NCBI GenBank assembly: GCA_036405515.1
Contig: DASWXM010000027.1
Location: forward strand, 1-10,746
Length of the DNA stretch: 10,746 bases
Direction of reading: 5' to 3'
Origin: JASLCR01 sp036405515
GTDB taxonomy: Bacteria > Patescibacteriota > Saccharimonadia > Saccharimonadales > Saccharimonadaceae
Shown here: positions 1 to 6,020 of the stretch, piece by piece
How the letters are laid out: each line of letters begins with the position of its first letter
Position numbering within the stretch: the stretch's first letter is position 1
Notes under the pieces: generated by a model
Told to the model about the DNA's origin: nothing
Seen by the model: only the letters and a program-made list of their open reading frames with translations
The model's database searches: none
Translations under genes and position numbers: made by a program

Positions 1-63
1 ATCACTGGCCAAGAAGCTGTCAAGCAGCGCCTTGGGGGTGAAGTACTCCTAAAGGTTTACTAG
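1..63 (+). CDS. rpsH: 30S ribosomal protein S8, C-terminal end (partial)
   Basis: The window opens inside a reading frame that ends with TAG at 61-63. Its last 20 residues include QEAVKQRLGGEVLLKVY, matching the conserved S8 C-terminus (an 'REA...GGE.L..V' pattern). S8 binds the central domain of 16S rRNA in the small subunit. The position directly before rplF is the standard spc-operon place for rpsH, and the gap to rplF is only 20 nt. Only the end is visible, so nothing can be said about the rest of the protein. Confidence 0.9.
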   Translation: MTGQEAVKQRLGGEVLLKVY

Positions 64-83
64 GAACTAAGAAAGGATAAGAT

Positions 84-617
84 ATGAGTCGAATTGGAAA
101 ACTACCAATTGAAATCCCATCGGGCGTGACAATCACAGTCGATTCAGATGCTATCACAGTCAAGGGCGCCAAAGGCGAACTCACTGTGCCACACCTGAGC
201 GATGTTACTGTTGCACTTGAGGACAACAAAGCAGTCGTTACCCGCAAGGATGACGAACGAATCGCGAAGGCACAACACGGCCTACAGCGTGCACTGCTCA
301 ATAATGCTGTTGAGGGCGTCACTAAAGGTTTTGAGAAGAAACTTGAAGTAAACGGTGTTGGTTTCCGTGTCGCTATGAGCGGCGCAGACCTCGAGATGGC
401 GTTAGGCTTCTCGCACCCAGTGAAGTACAAAGCACCAGCGGGTGTACAGATCAGTACAAACAAGATGGAAATCACTGTTAGTGGTATCGACAAGCAACAA
501 GTCGGCCAGGTAGCAGCTGAGATCCGTGCGCTCAAGAAGCCTGAACCATACAAGGGTAAGGGTATTAAGTACGCTGATGAGCAAATTTTGCGCAAGGCAG
601 GAAAGGCAGGAAAATAA
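84..617 (+). CDS. rplF: 50S ribosomal protein L6
   Basis: This 177-residue protein matches the usual length of bacterial L6 and starts with the typical MSRIGKLPIEIPSGV. L6 is a two-domain protein of the large subunit near the factor-binding region and the sarcin-ricin loop. The C-terminal signature PEPYKGKGIKYADE (about residues 152-165) is the L6 rRNA-binding motif, followed by a basic lysine-rich tail. A purine-rich Shine-Dalgarno stretch (AAAGGA) lies several bases before the ATG. The gene is 20 nt after rpsH and 2 nt before rplR, so all three are surely co-transcribed. Confidence 0.97.
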   Translation: MSRIGKLPIEIPSGVTITVDSDAITVKGAKGELTVPHLSDVTVALEDNKAVVTRKDDERIAKAQHGLQRALLNNAVEGVTKGFEKKLEVNGVGFRVAMSGADLEMALGFSHPVKYKAPAGVQISTNKMEITVSGIDKQQVGQVAAEIRALKKPEPYKGKGIKYADEQILRKAGKAGK

Positions 618-619
618 TC

Positions 620-973
620 ATGAGTAATCTAGCTAAAAAACTGCTTAACAAGTCTCTACGCAAGAACCGCGTACGTTCAAAAGTACAAGGTACCGCAGAG
701 CGCCCACGCCTGACAGTCACTATCAGTAATATGCACGTATCTGCACAGCTGATCGATGACGAAAAAGGCAACACAGTAGCTTCTGCAACCACTATTGGCA
801 CAAAAGCTACTGGTACTATGACCGAAAAAGCTGCCAAAGTTGGTGCAGAAGTAGCCAAGAAGGCAAAGAAAGCGAAAGTAACAAGTGTAGTATTCGACCG
901 AAATGGTCGTCAGTATGCCGGTCGCCTCAAGGCGCTTGCAGATGCTGCACGTAAAGAAGGATTGGAGTTCTAG
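620..973 (+). CDS. rplR: 50S ribosomal protein L18
   Basis: The 117-residue product is the length expected for L18, the 5S rRNA-binding protein of the central protuberance. The N-terminus is strongly basic (KKLLNKSLRKNRVRSKVQGT), then RPRLTV, and the C-terminal half carries the family pattern VVFDRNGRQYAGRLKALADAARKEGLEF, here split at residues of about 90-117. Only 2 nt separate it from rplF, so the ribosome-binding site lies in the purine-rich end of rplF and translation is probably coupled. The stop TAG is 1 nt before the rpsE ATG. Confidence 0.97.
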   Translation: MSNLAKKLLNKSLRKNRVRSKVQGTAERPRLTVTISNMHVSAQLIDDEKGNTVASATTIGTKATGTMTEKAAKVGAEVAKKAKKAKVTSVVFDRNGRQYAGRLKALADAARKEGLEF

Positions 974-974
974 T

Positions 975-1574
975 ATGGCTGAAGTTACAGCACAGACTAC
1001 CACCCCACGCTCAGACGCACCTCAGGGTCGCGGCGGACAGCGTGGCGGCCGACGCGATGACCGTCGGACACCTCGTGTAGAGGAACCAAAGCAATTTGAA
1101 GAAGTTGTGATCAACATTGACCGTGTGGCACGTGTAGTAAAGGGTGGACGTCGATTCCGCTTTAAGGCACTCGTTGTTGTCGGTGATCGTAAGAACAAGG
1201 TTGGTGTTGGTGTTGCAAAGGGCGCTGATGTCCAAACTGCAATCTCAAAAGCAACAGATGTTGCGAAGAAAAGTATGATTACGATTCCGGTAACAAAAGA
1301 GACGTTGCCACATGACGCAGAGGTAAAGCTCTCAGGTGCACGCGTACTCATTAAGCCTGCAGCTCCTGGTACTGGTATTATTGCCGGCGGTGTTGTGCGT
1401 CAGGTGATCGGTGTAACTGGTATCCGCAATATGCTTTCAAAGAGCCTTGGCTCAACCAACAAAGTGAATATAGCCTACGCAACTATTGAAGCGCTTCGTA
1501 GTCTCGTACCAAAAGAGGAATGGCTAAACGCTGAAAAATCAGCAAAGAAGTCAGCGAAAAAGGAGACTAAGTAA
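975..1574 (+). CDS. rpsE: 30S ribosomal protein S5
   Basis: S5 is a small-subunit protein at the mRNA entry site that affects decoding fidelity. I chose the ATG at 975 (199 residues). It is preceded by GGAG at 964-967 and starts 1 nt after the rplR stop, whereas the longer in-frame start at 903 lies deep in rplR and adds residues unlike S5. The double-stranded-RNA-binding-like S5 domain runs from about residue 43 (INIDRVARVVKGGRRFRF), and the C-terminal S5 domain includes GTGIIAGGVVRQV (about 132-144) and GSTNKVN. The protein is longer than the 167 residues of E. coli S5. It has a roughly 40-residue Gly/Arg/Asp-rich, probably disordered N-terminal extension and a lysine-rich tail. No rpmD (L30) gene follows. 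Confidence 0.97.
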   Translation: MAEVTAQTTTPRSDAPQGRGGQRGGRRDDRRTPRVEEPKQFEEVVINIDRVARVVKGGRRFRFKALVVVGDRKNKVGVGVAKGADVQTAISKATDVAKKSMITIPVTKETLPHDAEVKLSGARVLIKPAAPGTGIIAGGVVRQVIGVTGIRNMLSKSLGSTNKVNIAYATIEALRSLVPKEEWLNAEKSAKKSAKKETK

Positions 1575-2053
1575 TGAAGTATCATGAACTTAACGCTTCA
1601 AAGAACAAAGACAAGAAGCGAGTTGGTCGCGGTATCTCAGCCGGTGGTGGTAAGACTGCTGGTCGCGGTACAAAAGGCCAGAACTCACGTACTGGTAAGA
1701 AGCTTGGCGCAATGTTCCAAGGTGGTCAGCGTGCACTCGTGCAGGCTATCCCAAAGAACCGTGGATTTAAGAGTCTGCGCACCCCGGCTCAGGTTGTTTA
1801 CCTTGATCGGCTTGCTGACGTAAAGGCAAAGAAGATCGACAACATGGCACTCTATGAGGCTGGTCTGATCGCAACTCCTTTTCATTCAGTAAAGGTCATC
1901 CTCCGTGGTGAGCTGTCAAAGGCTGTCACTCTGGAAGTGCAAGGTGCTTCAAAGAGTGTTATCGCAGCTATTGAAAAAGCTGGTGGTAGCTTTAAAAAGG
2001 TGAGTGCACCACTCCAAAAGAGTCAGAAAGAAGCTGAAAAAACTGACAAGTAA
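1574..2053 (+). CDS. rplO: 50S ribosomal protein L15
   Basis: This 159-residue protein is L15, a large-subunit assembly protein with a long basic N-terminal extension threading through 23S rRNA. The N-terminal part is the family signature: MKYHELNASKNKDKKRVGRG, then GGGKTAGRGTKGQNSRTG. The ATG overlaps the rpsE stop by one base (TAATG), and an AAAGGAG Shine-Dalgarno sequence lies within the last rpsE codons, so translation is coupled. In most bacteria rpmD sits between rpsE and rplO; here there is no room for it. The stop at 2051-2053 is followed by a hairpin terminator, so this ends the first transcriptional block. Confidence 0.97.
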   Translation: MKYHELNASKNKDKKRVGRGISAGGGKTAGRGTKGQNSRTGKKLGAMFQGGQRALVQAIPKNRGFKSLRTPAQVVYLDRLADVKAKKIDNMALYEAGLIATPFHSVKVILRGELSKAVTLEVQGASKSVIAAIEKAGGSFKKVSAPLQKSQKEAEKTDK

Positions 2054-2074
2054 TCAGTCTTTAGCTATCTATGT

Positions 2075-2112
2075 AATAATCCTTCGGAATCGGAGGATTA
2101 TTATTTTAATTT
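2075..2112 (+). terminator. Intrinsic terminator after rplO
   Basis: AATAATCCT at 2075-2083 pairs perfectly with AGGATTATT at 2094-2102. The pairing can continue by a T-G and a C-G pair into a 6-nt loop. A T-rich run (ATTTTAATTT, 2103-2112) follows. The stem is A/T-rich at its base, so termination may be partial and some transcription could reach the next gene and secY. Confidence 0.75.
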
Positions 2113-2118
2113 AAATAC

Positions 2119-2147
2119 TTGTGCTTAAGTCATCCTAGGAGCATACT
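2119..2147 (+). promoter_or_regulatory. Weak sigma70-like promoter candidate before the 85-codon gene
   Basis: TTGTGC (2119-2124) and CATACT (2142-2147) are spaced by 17 nt, just after the rplO terminator and 21 nt before the ATG at 2169. Each hexamer matches the consensus only partly. The position is right for restarting transcription, but the sequence support is modest. Confidence 0.35.
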
Positions 2148-2168
2148 AAGTGACAAACGGAGATCTTA

Positions 2169-2426
2169 ATGGACAAAGAGCAACAAAAACAATGGTGTGA
2201 CCATAAGGCAGATGAGATGATTGAGCAAGCTAATGTAAATATCCTCTCAATACTCCCAAGTGAATTGCAGCTTGCGATTCATGTACTTGTACGCGAAGCA
2301 TTCCTTCGTGGTTACGGATGGGGCTTTAACGACGGTGTTTCATATATTGGCACAGGACGCGAGCCAAGTTACCATATAGCCGACTCGACAGTAAAAAATA
2401 TCGCCAAACCCCATAACGCAGCCTAG
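2169..2426 (+). CDS. Hypothetical protein, 85 aa, between rplO and secY
   Basis: I do not recognise this family. The frame is plausible as a real gene: it is 85 codons, has a clear GGAGA Shine-Dalgarno sequence at 2159-2163 with good spacing, and fills the gap between the rplO terminator and the secY promoter on the same strand. The protein has no membrane segment or signal peptide. It has an acidic, Gln-rich helical N-terminus (MDKEQQKQWCDHKADEMIEQ), a hydrophobic middle (residues about 24-46, NILSILPSELQLAIHVLVREAF), and an aromatic/glycine patch GYGWGFNDGVSYIGTGREP (about 48-66). One cysteine is present (residue 10). It looks like a small soluble protein. The usual spc operon has nothing here, so it is an insertion relative to model bacteria. 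Confidence 0.7.
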   Translation: MDKEQQKQWCDHKADEMIEQANVNILSILPSELQLAIHVLVREAFLRGYGWGFNDGVSYIGTGREPSYHIADSTVKNIAKPHNAA

Positions 2427-2432
2427 TGTTTA

Positions 2433-2441
2433 TGATATACT
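2433..2441 (+). promoter_or_regulatory. Extended -10 promoter candidate for secY
   Basis: TGATATACT is an extended -10 element (TGn followed by TATACT at 2436-2441). It lies just after the stop of the 85-codon gene. No good -35 hexamer is visible at 17 nt upstream, which extended -10 promoters can tolerate. Transcription would start near 2448 and give a secY leader of about 60 nt. Within it, CTAC and GTAG segments (around 2456 and 2471) could form a weak stem. Confidence 0.55.
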
Positions 2442-2508
2442 AGATAGGAATTTTACTACGAGAGATGAGGGTAGTACTAAAACTAATGACAGGAATTGTA
2501 GGCATTGT

Positions 2509-3936
2509 ATGAACTGGAAAACAATTGGAAAATCACTAAAGAATGGCGACATGCGCAAGCGACTATTCATTTTGCTAGGCTTAGTTGTCGTGTATCGATT
2601 CTTGGCTCATATTCCAGTACCGCTCGCTGATCCGACACAACTTAAAGAAGTAATTGATAGCGTCATTGGCGGCACAAACTTTGGCGGATTCCTTAATCTG
2701 CTTTCCGGTGGTGCAATTGCTCAGTTCTCGATAGTCCTCGTGGGGCTCAGTCCATTCATTACAGCGAGCATCATTACGCAACTCCTTACAAAGGCTATAC
2801 CAAAACTTGAGGAGCTTCATAAAGATGGAGAATCCGGTCGACGTAAGATTCAGCAGTGGACTCGTATTATCGCTTTACCCCTTGCTATTGTGCAGTCAAT
2901 TGCCTTTATCTACATCCTTCGTCAATCAGTACTCGCAGGTGGTACTAGTGTACTTGAAGAAGCAACGATGCTTGAATGGGTAATCGCCGTCGGCGCAATG
3001 ACTGCTGGCTCGATGCTATTGATGTGGCTCGGTGAGATTATGACCGAACAGGGCGTCGGTAACGGGCTTTCACTATTGATTTTTGCAGGTATTATCAGTC
3101 AGATTCCTCAATTTGGCCAGTTCTTTATCTCGAGTCTATTCGGTACTTCTACGTCACCCGTCTCTGATCCCCTTAATGTATTTGGTTGGTTCAGCCTGCC
3201 AGTTAGTTCAACTGCGCTTCTGATATTCCTTGCTATTGGTCTGGCTTCGCTATTAGTCCTATACTTCCTCGTTAAGATTAATGAAGCCCAGAGGGTTGTA
3301 ACGATCAACTATGCAAAACGCGTACAAGGTAATTCGAGCTACGGCGGTGTCAAAAGCATCCTTCCGATGAAAATGATTGCTGCAGGTGTGATTCCGGTGA
3401 TCTTTGCGGTAGCTTTCCTAAGCTTACCTTCATTCATTGGCCAGGTGTTGAAAGCAACCGGTAGCGAGGCCTACGCTGGTCTTGCTAACAATCTAGTGAC
3501 GTGGTTCCAGGCACCAAATCCAGGACAGTTTACCGGACAGACATGGGAGGCCTTTATCTACCCAGGGCTCTACTTTGTACTTGTCATTGCATTTACCTAC
3601 TTCTATACAGGTATCGTCTTCAATGCAAATGAGATTGCCGAAAACCTACAGAAACAGGGTGGCTTCATTGAAGGTGTCCGTCCAGGTGCGCAAACAGAGA
3701 AGTATCTGTCACGTACAATGAATAGATTGATTCTCTTCGGCTCATTAGTGCTAGGTGTTGTCGCAGTACTACCTTACATTGCAGAGTATGTCCTGTACAG
3801 TTTTGGATACCAAGATAGCAACGGTAATCTCGCAATCGGCGGTACTGGAATACTAATCGTCGTCTCGGTTGCCCTTGAGGCCTTACGGCAAATCAACTCC
3901 CGTGCATTGATGGTAACTTACGACGACTATAAGTAG
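2509..3936 (+). CDS. secY: Protein translocase subunit SecY
   Basis: SecY is the membrane channel of the general secretion pathway, working with SecE, SecG and SecA. The 475-residue protein shows ten hydrophobic segments at roughly 18-36, 68-92, 118-138, 154-174, 183-203, 234-255, 288-310, 347-370, 405-425 and 442-459. The plug-region motif GGFLNLLSGGA (59-69) is present, as are GEIMTEQGVGNGLSLLIFAG (175-194), AAGVIPVIFA (291-300) and the cytosolic loop GGFIEGVRPGAQTEKYL (384-400) with its conserved Arg391. It is about 40 residues longer than E. coli SecY, mainly in external loops near 205-230 and 315-346. The Shine-Dalgarno match is weak (AGGA at 2491, 14 nt away). Unlike most spc operons, adk and map do not follow. 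Confidence 0.97.
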   Translation: MNWKTIGKSLKNGDMRKRLFILLGLVVVYRFLAHIPVPLADPTQLKEVIDSVIGGTNFGGFLNLLSGGAIAQFSIVLVGLSPFITASIITQLLTKAIPKLEELHKDGESGRRKIQQWTRIIALPLAIVQSIAFIYILRQSVLAGGTSVLEEATMLEWVIAVGAMTAGSMLLMWLGEIMTEQGVGNGLSLLIFAGIISQIPQFGQFFISSLFGTSTSPVSDPLNVFGWFSLPVSSTALLIFLAIGLASLLVLYFLVKINEAQRVVTINYAKRVQGNSSYGGVKSILPMKMIAAGVIPVIFAVAFLSLPSFIGQVLKATGSEAYAGLANNLVTWFQAPNPGQFTGQTWEAFIYPGLYFVLVIAFTYFYTGIVFNANEIAENLQKQGGFIEGVRPGAQTEKYLSRTMNRLILFGSLVLGVVAVLPYIAEYVLYSFGYQDSNGNLAIGGTGILIVVSVALEALRQINSRALMVTYDDYK

Positions 3937-3953
3937 CAAGGAGATGTGGTAAG

Positions 3954-4643
3954 GTGGCAAACGGACTTTCAATCAAACACAAGAAGCAATTTCATCTTTT
4001 TGCTTGGGTGTTCTGGACACTGGTAGTTGGTACTCTTATCGCAACCGCCTGGTTTGCGTATCGCTACTTTGAGAGCGGCGAACTTCCTTCATTTGTGACC
4101 GCTAAAGCGCTGCAAGCAGATCCAAATGTAGATGAAACAGTAGTCACCAAGAAGCAAGTTAACGAACATAGGGTACCAAAAGATCAGCCTCGGTATATTT
4201 CTATCCCGGCGCTAAAAATTGACAAGACACGAGTATTTGCAGTCGGTACGACAGAGAACAATCAGCTTGAAGCACCGAAGAATATCGCAGATGCCGCATG
4301 GTACCGCAAGAGCGCTCTACCGGGTAGTGGCTTCGGCGCAGTATTGATTGATGCCCATAACGGAGGTGTTACACGAGACGGTGTATTTGCAAAACTTGGA
4401 ACATTAGGAGCCAATGCACAAATTATGGTTGAACGAGGCGATGGTAAGGTCTTCACTTACAAGGTTGTTGAAAATCAAAGTATGCCTCTTGAAGAGGTTA
4501 ACAAAACAGGTATGAAGATGATGATGCAATCTGCTGATGAGAATAAAGAAGGACTCAACCTTATCACCTGTGATGGTAAGTGGGTACCGAAGTATCAGCA
4601 GTTTGATCGTCGAATCATGCTACGCGCTATTCGTGTAGAGTAG
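3954..4643 (+). CDS. Membrane-anchored sortase (class E/F-like)
   Basis: Sortases are cysteine transpeptidases that cut a C-terminal sorting signal and attach surface proteins to the cell envelope. This 229-residue protein has an N-terminal cytosolic basic stretch, one membrane segment (about 15-38), then an extracellular sortase domain (about 78-229). The catalytic elements are visible: His135 in LIDAHNGG, Cys206 in LNLITCDGKW (the TLxTC-type motif) and an Arg at 219 or 220 in FDRRIML. The class is uncertain, because the family motif around His is usually 'GH'. The start is GTG at 3954, with AAGGAG at 3938-3943; the nearby ATG at 3944 hits a stop after two codons. It follows secY by 17 nt and is probably co-transcribed with it. 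Finding a sortase in the slot usually held by adk and map is unusual. Confidence 0.9.
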   Translation: MANGLSIKHKKQFHLFAWVFWTLVVGTLIATAWFAYRYFESGELPSFVTAKALQADPNVDETVVTKKQVNEHRVPKDQPRYISIPALKIDKTRVFAVGTTENNQLEAPKNIADAAWYRKSALPGSGFGAVLIDAHNGGVTRDGVFAKLGTLGANAQIMVERGDGKVFTYKVVENQSMPLEEVNKTGMKMMMQSADENKEGLNLITCDGKWVPKYQQFDRRIMLRAIRVE

Positions 4644-4652
4644 GCTTCTTTA

Positions 4653-4681
4653 TTGACGATTATTCCTTTTCCACTTACAAT
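4653..4681 (+). promoter_or_regulatory. Upstream infA promoter (P1)
   Basis: TTGACG (4653-4658) and TACAAT (4676-4681) are separated by exactly 17 nt. Each hexamer matches the sigma70 consensus at five of six positions. It begins 9 nt after the sortase stop. A transcript from here would start near 4688 and carry a leader of about 109 nt before infA, including the hairpin at 4700-4744. Confidence 0.7.
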
Positions 4682-4699
4682 AGGGCTAGCTTACTGACA

Positions 4700-4744
4700 T
4701 TTCACGGCATTGGTAAATGAATCAGATCTCGTGAAAATCTTTTT
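4700..4744 (+). terminator. Hairpin with T-tract between the two infA promoters
   Basis: TTTCACG (4700-4706) pairs perfectly with CGTGAAA (4730-4736) across a 23-nt loop, and five T residues follow at 4740-4744. It could end transcripts from secY/sortase, or act as an attenuator on transcripts from P1. The long loop and A/T-rich stem make it a weak terminator by eye. Confidence 0.45.
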
Positions 4745-4752
4745 AGAAATGG

Positions 4753-4781
4753 TTTACTCAAGGAAACTTTTCCTGTATAAT
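4753..4781 (+). promoter_or_regulatory. Proximal infA promoter (P2) with an inverted repeat in its spacer
   Basis: TTTACT (4753-4758) and a perfect TATAAT (4776-4781) are separated by 17 nt. Transcription should start near 4788, only about 9 nt before the infA ATG at 4797, so the mRNA would be almost leaderless. Between the hexamers lies a perfect 6-bp inverted repeat, AGGAAA-CT-TTTCCT (4761-4774). Its placement suggests an operator, although no regulator is identified. Confidence 0.75.
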
Positions 4782-4796
4782 TGACAACTGTAATTT

Positions 4797-5027
4797 ATGG
4801 CGAGTCAAAAGGAAGTAATCAAGATGCAGGGAACGGTAGTGGAAGCACTGCCTAATACTCAATTCAAGGTAGAACTCGAGAATGGCCATAGTATTATTGC
4901 TCACATCAGCGGCAAGATGCGCAAGCATTACATCCGTCTGGTGCCAGGCGATAAGGTGGAAGTAGAGATGACTCCTTACGATCTTACGAAGGGTCGAATC
5001 AGCTTCCGCTTACGAGACGAGCGGTAA
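4797..5027 (+). CDS. infA: Translation initiation factor IF-1
   Basis: IF-1 is a small OB-fold protein that binds the 30S A site during initiation. The 76-residue product aligns over its whole length with the 72-residue E. coli protein: MQGTVVEALPN (10-20), VELENGH, AHISGKMRKHYIR (35-47), GDKVEVEMTPYDLTKGRI (51-68). The start at 4797 gives the family N-terminus. It has no Shine-Dalgarno sequence and lies about 9 nt from the predicted P2 transcription start. A second ATG at 4824 (Met10) has a good AAAAGGAAG sequence 8 nt upstream and could initiate a 67-residue form. The gene heads the second ribosomal block; rpmJ follows after 57 nt. Confidence 0.96.
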   Translation: MASQKEVIKMQGTVVEALPNTQFKVELENGHSIIAHISGKMRKHYIRLVPGDKVEVEMTPYDLTKGRISFRLRDER

Positions 5028-5084
5028 CCAGTCCGCAAAGTCGTTAATATTAATTTAACTTAGGAAAGGATTTCTCTAAAGCTC

Positions 5085-5201
5085 ATGAAAGTTCGTGCGA
5101 GTGTAAAGAAAATCAGTCCAGATGACCAGTTGGTGCGCCGTAAGGGCCGTCTTCGGGTTATCAATAAGAAAAAACCTAAGAATAAGCAAAGGCAGGGTTA
5201 A
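5085..5201 (+). CDS. rpmJ: 50S ribosomal protein L36, zinc-free type
   Basis: This 38-residue gene is L36, a small late-assembly protein of the large subunit. It starts MKVRASVKKISPDDQLVRRK and ends with the family tail KNKQRQG. The four zinc ligands of the classical form (Cys11, Cys14, Cys27, His33) are Ser11, Asp14, Asn27 and Asn33 here, so it cannot bind zinc in the usual way and belongs to the 'C-minus' type. A purine-rich AGGAAAGGA (5062-5070) lies rather far upstream (14 nt). The gene sits in the usual place between infA and rpsM, with only 2 nt to rpsM. Confidence 0.95.
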   Translation: MKVRASVKKISPDDQLVRRKGRLRVINKKKPKNKQRQG

Positions 5202-5203
5202 GC

Positions 5204-5590
5204 ATGGCTCGAATTTCTGGGGTAGTAATACCTTCTGAAAAGCAAGTGCACATTGCGTTGACGTACATTTACGGCATCGGCAAAAAGCACTCACGAGACA
5301 TCCTTGCGGCGGCAAAGATTGAGCCGACCACTCGGGTGAAAGATCTCACCGAGGCTGAAGAACAGAAACTTCGTGACATTATCGACAAAGAATATGTCAC
5401 TGAAGGTGATCTCCAACGTCTCGTAACCAATAATATCAAGCGTCTCAAAGACATTAATGCCTACCGTGGCCTCCGCCACAAGGCTGGTCTTCCAGTAAAC
5501 GGCCAACGTACTCGTACGAACGCGCGAACTCGTAAGGGTAAGGCAGTGGCAGTTGGTGGCGCACAACCTAAAGCAGCAACTAAAACGTAG
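5204..5590 (+). CDS. rpsM: 30S ribosomal protein S13
   Basis: S13 sits in the head of the 30S subunit and contacts the P-site tRNA and the intersubunit bridge. The 128-residue protein begins MARISGVVIPSEKQVHIALT and carries the helix-two-turn-helix region YIYGIGKKHSRDIL (about 22-35). The basic C-terminal signature YRGLRHKAGLPVNGQRTRTN (about 87-106) then NARTRKG is the family hallmark, followed by a short Ala/Lys-rich tail. The ATG lies 2 nt after rpmJ, with AGGCAGGG in the last rpmJ codons as ribosome-binding site. The order rpmJ-rpsM-rpsK-rpsD-rpoA-rplQ is the standard alpha operon. Confidence 0.97.
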   Translation: MARISGVVIPSEKQVHIALTYIYGIGKKHSRDILAAAKIEPTTRVKDLTEAEEQKLRDIIDKEYVTEGDLQRLVTNNIKRLKDINAYRGLRHKAGLPVNGQRTRTNARTRKGKAVAVGGAQPKAATKT

Positions 5591-5608
5591 GAAAGGAGCT
5601 AGAACGTT

Positions 5609-6019
5609 ATGGCAGAAGCAACTACAACAGCAGCTCCTAAGGCTGCACCTCGTAAAAAACAGCGCCGCGCTGTTCCGGCTGGTCAGATGCACATTCAGGC
5701 AAGCTTTAATAACACCATTATCACTTTCACTGACAAGAAAGGCGCAGTCCTTTGCGCGTCAAGTGCGGGTGCATGTGGATTCCGCGGTAGCAAAAAAGGT
5801 ACTGCATATGCAGCACAGATCGCTGCCGAAAAAGCAGCCGAGCTCGCTAAGAGTCTCCATGGCATGAAGTCAGTTGATGTATTCGTAAAAGGCGTAGGCC
5901 TTGGTCGTGACGCAGCTGTCCGCGCTGTATCAGCATTTGATATGCAAGTAGAGTCAATCAAAGACGTGACAGGTGTTCCACACGGTGGTACCCGTGCACG
6001 CAAGCAGAGGAGAGTATAG
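5609..6019 (+). CDS. rpsK: 30S ribosomal protein S11
   Basis: S11 lies on the platform of the 30S subunit near the E-site mRNA. The 136-residue protein has an Ala/Thr-rich N-terminal extension of about 15 residues, a basic stretch, then MHIQASFNNTIITFTD (about 28-43), SSAGACGFRGSKKGT (52-66) and VKGVGLGRDAAVRA. The C-terminus GVPHGGTRARKQRRV aligns with E. coli IPHNGCRPPKKRRV. Notably the Asn of PHNG, which becomes isoaspartate in characterised S11 proteins, is Gly126 here. A strong AAAGGAG Shine-Dalgarno sequence lies in the 18-nt gap after rpsM. Confidence 0.97.
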   Translation: MAEATTTAAPKAAPRKKQRRAVPAGQMHIQASFNNTIITFTDKKGAVLCASSAGACGFRGSKKGTAYAAQIAAEKAAELAKSLHGMKSVDVFVKGVGLGRDAAVRAVSAFDMQVESIKDVTGVPHGGTRARKQRRV

Positions 6020-6020
6020 T

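Noticed and set aside
20..595. A 191-codon open frame on the minus strand opposite rplF
   Set aside because: It lies fully antisense to a clear L6 gene and its serine/proline/leucine-rich composition is typical of a shadow frame.
903..974. Longer in-frame start for rpsE
   Set aside because: It overlaps rplR by 71 nt, adds residues unlike S5, and the ATG at 975 has a better Shine-Dalgarno sequence and position.
5044..5053. TTAATATTAA palindrome before rpmJ as an operator or promoter
   Set aside because: It is a short A/T-only palindrome with no convincing -35 or second copy, likely by chance in an A/T-rich gap.
5553..5867. A 104-codon frame overlapping rpsM and rpsK on the plus strand
   Set aside because: It is in another frame over two certain ribosomal protein genes, with no family resemblance.
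5973..6020. Longer in-frame start for rpsD
   Set aside because: It lies inside rpsK; the ATG at 6021 gives the family N-terminus and the expected length.
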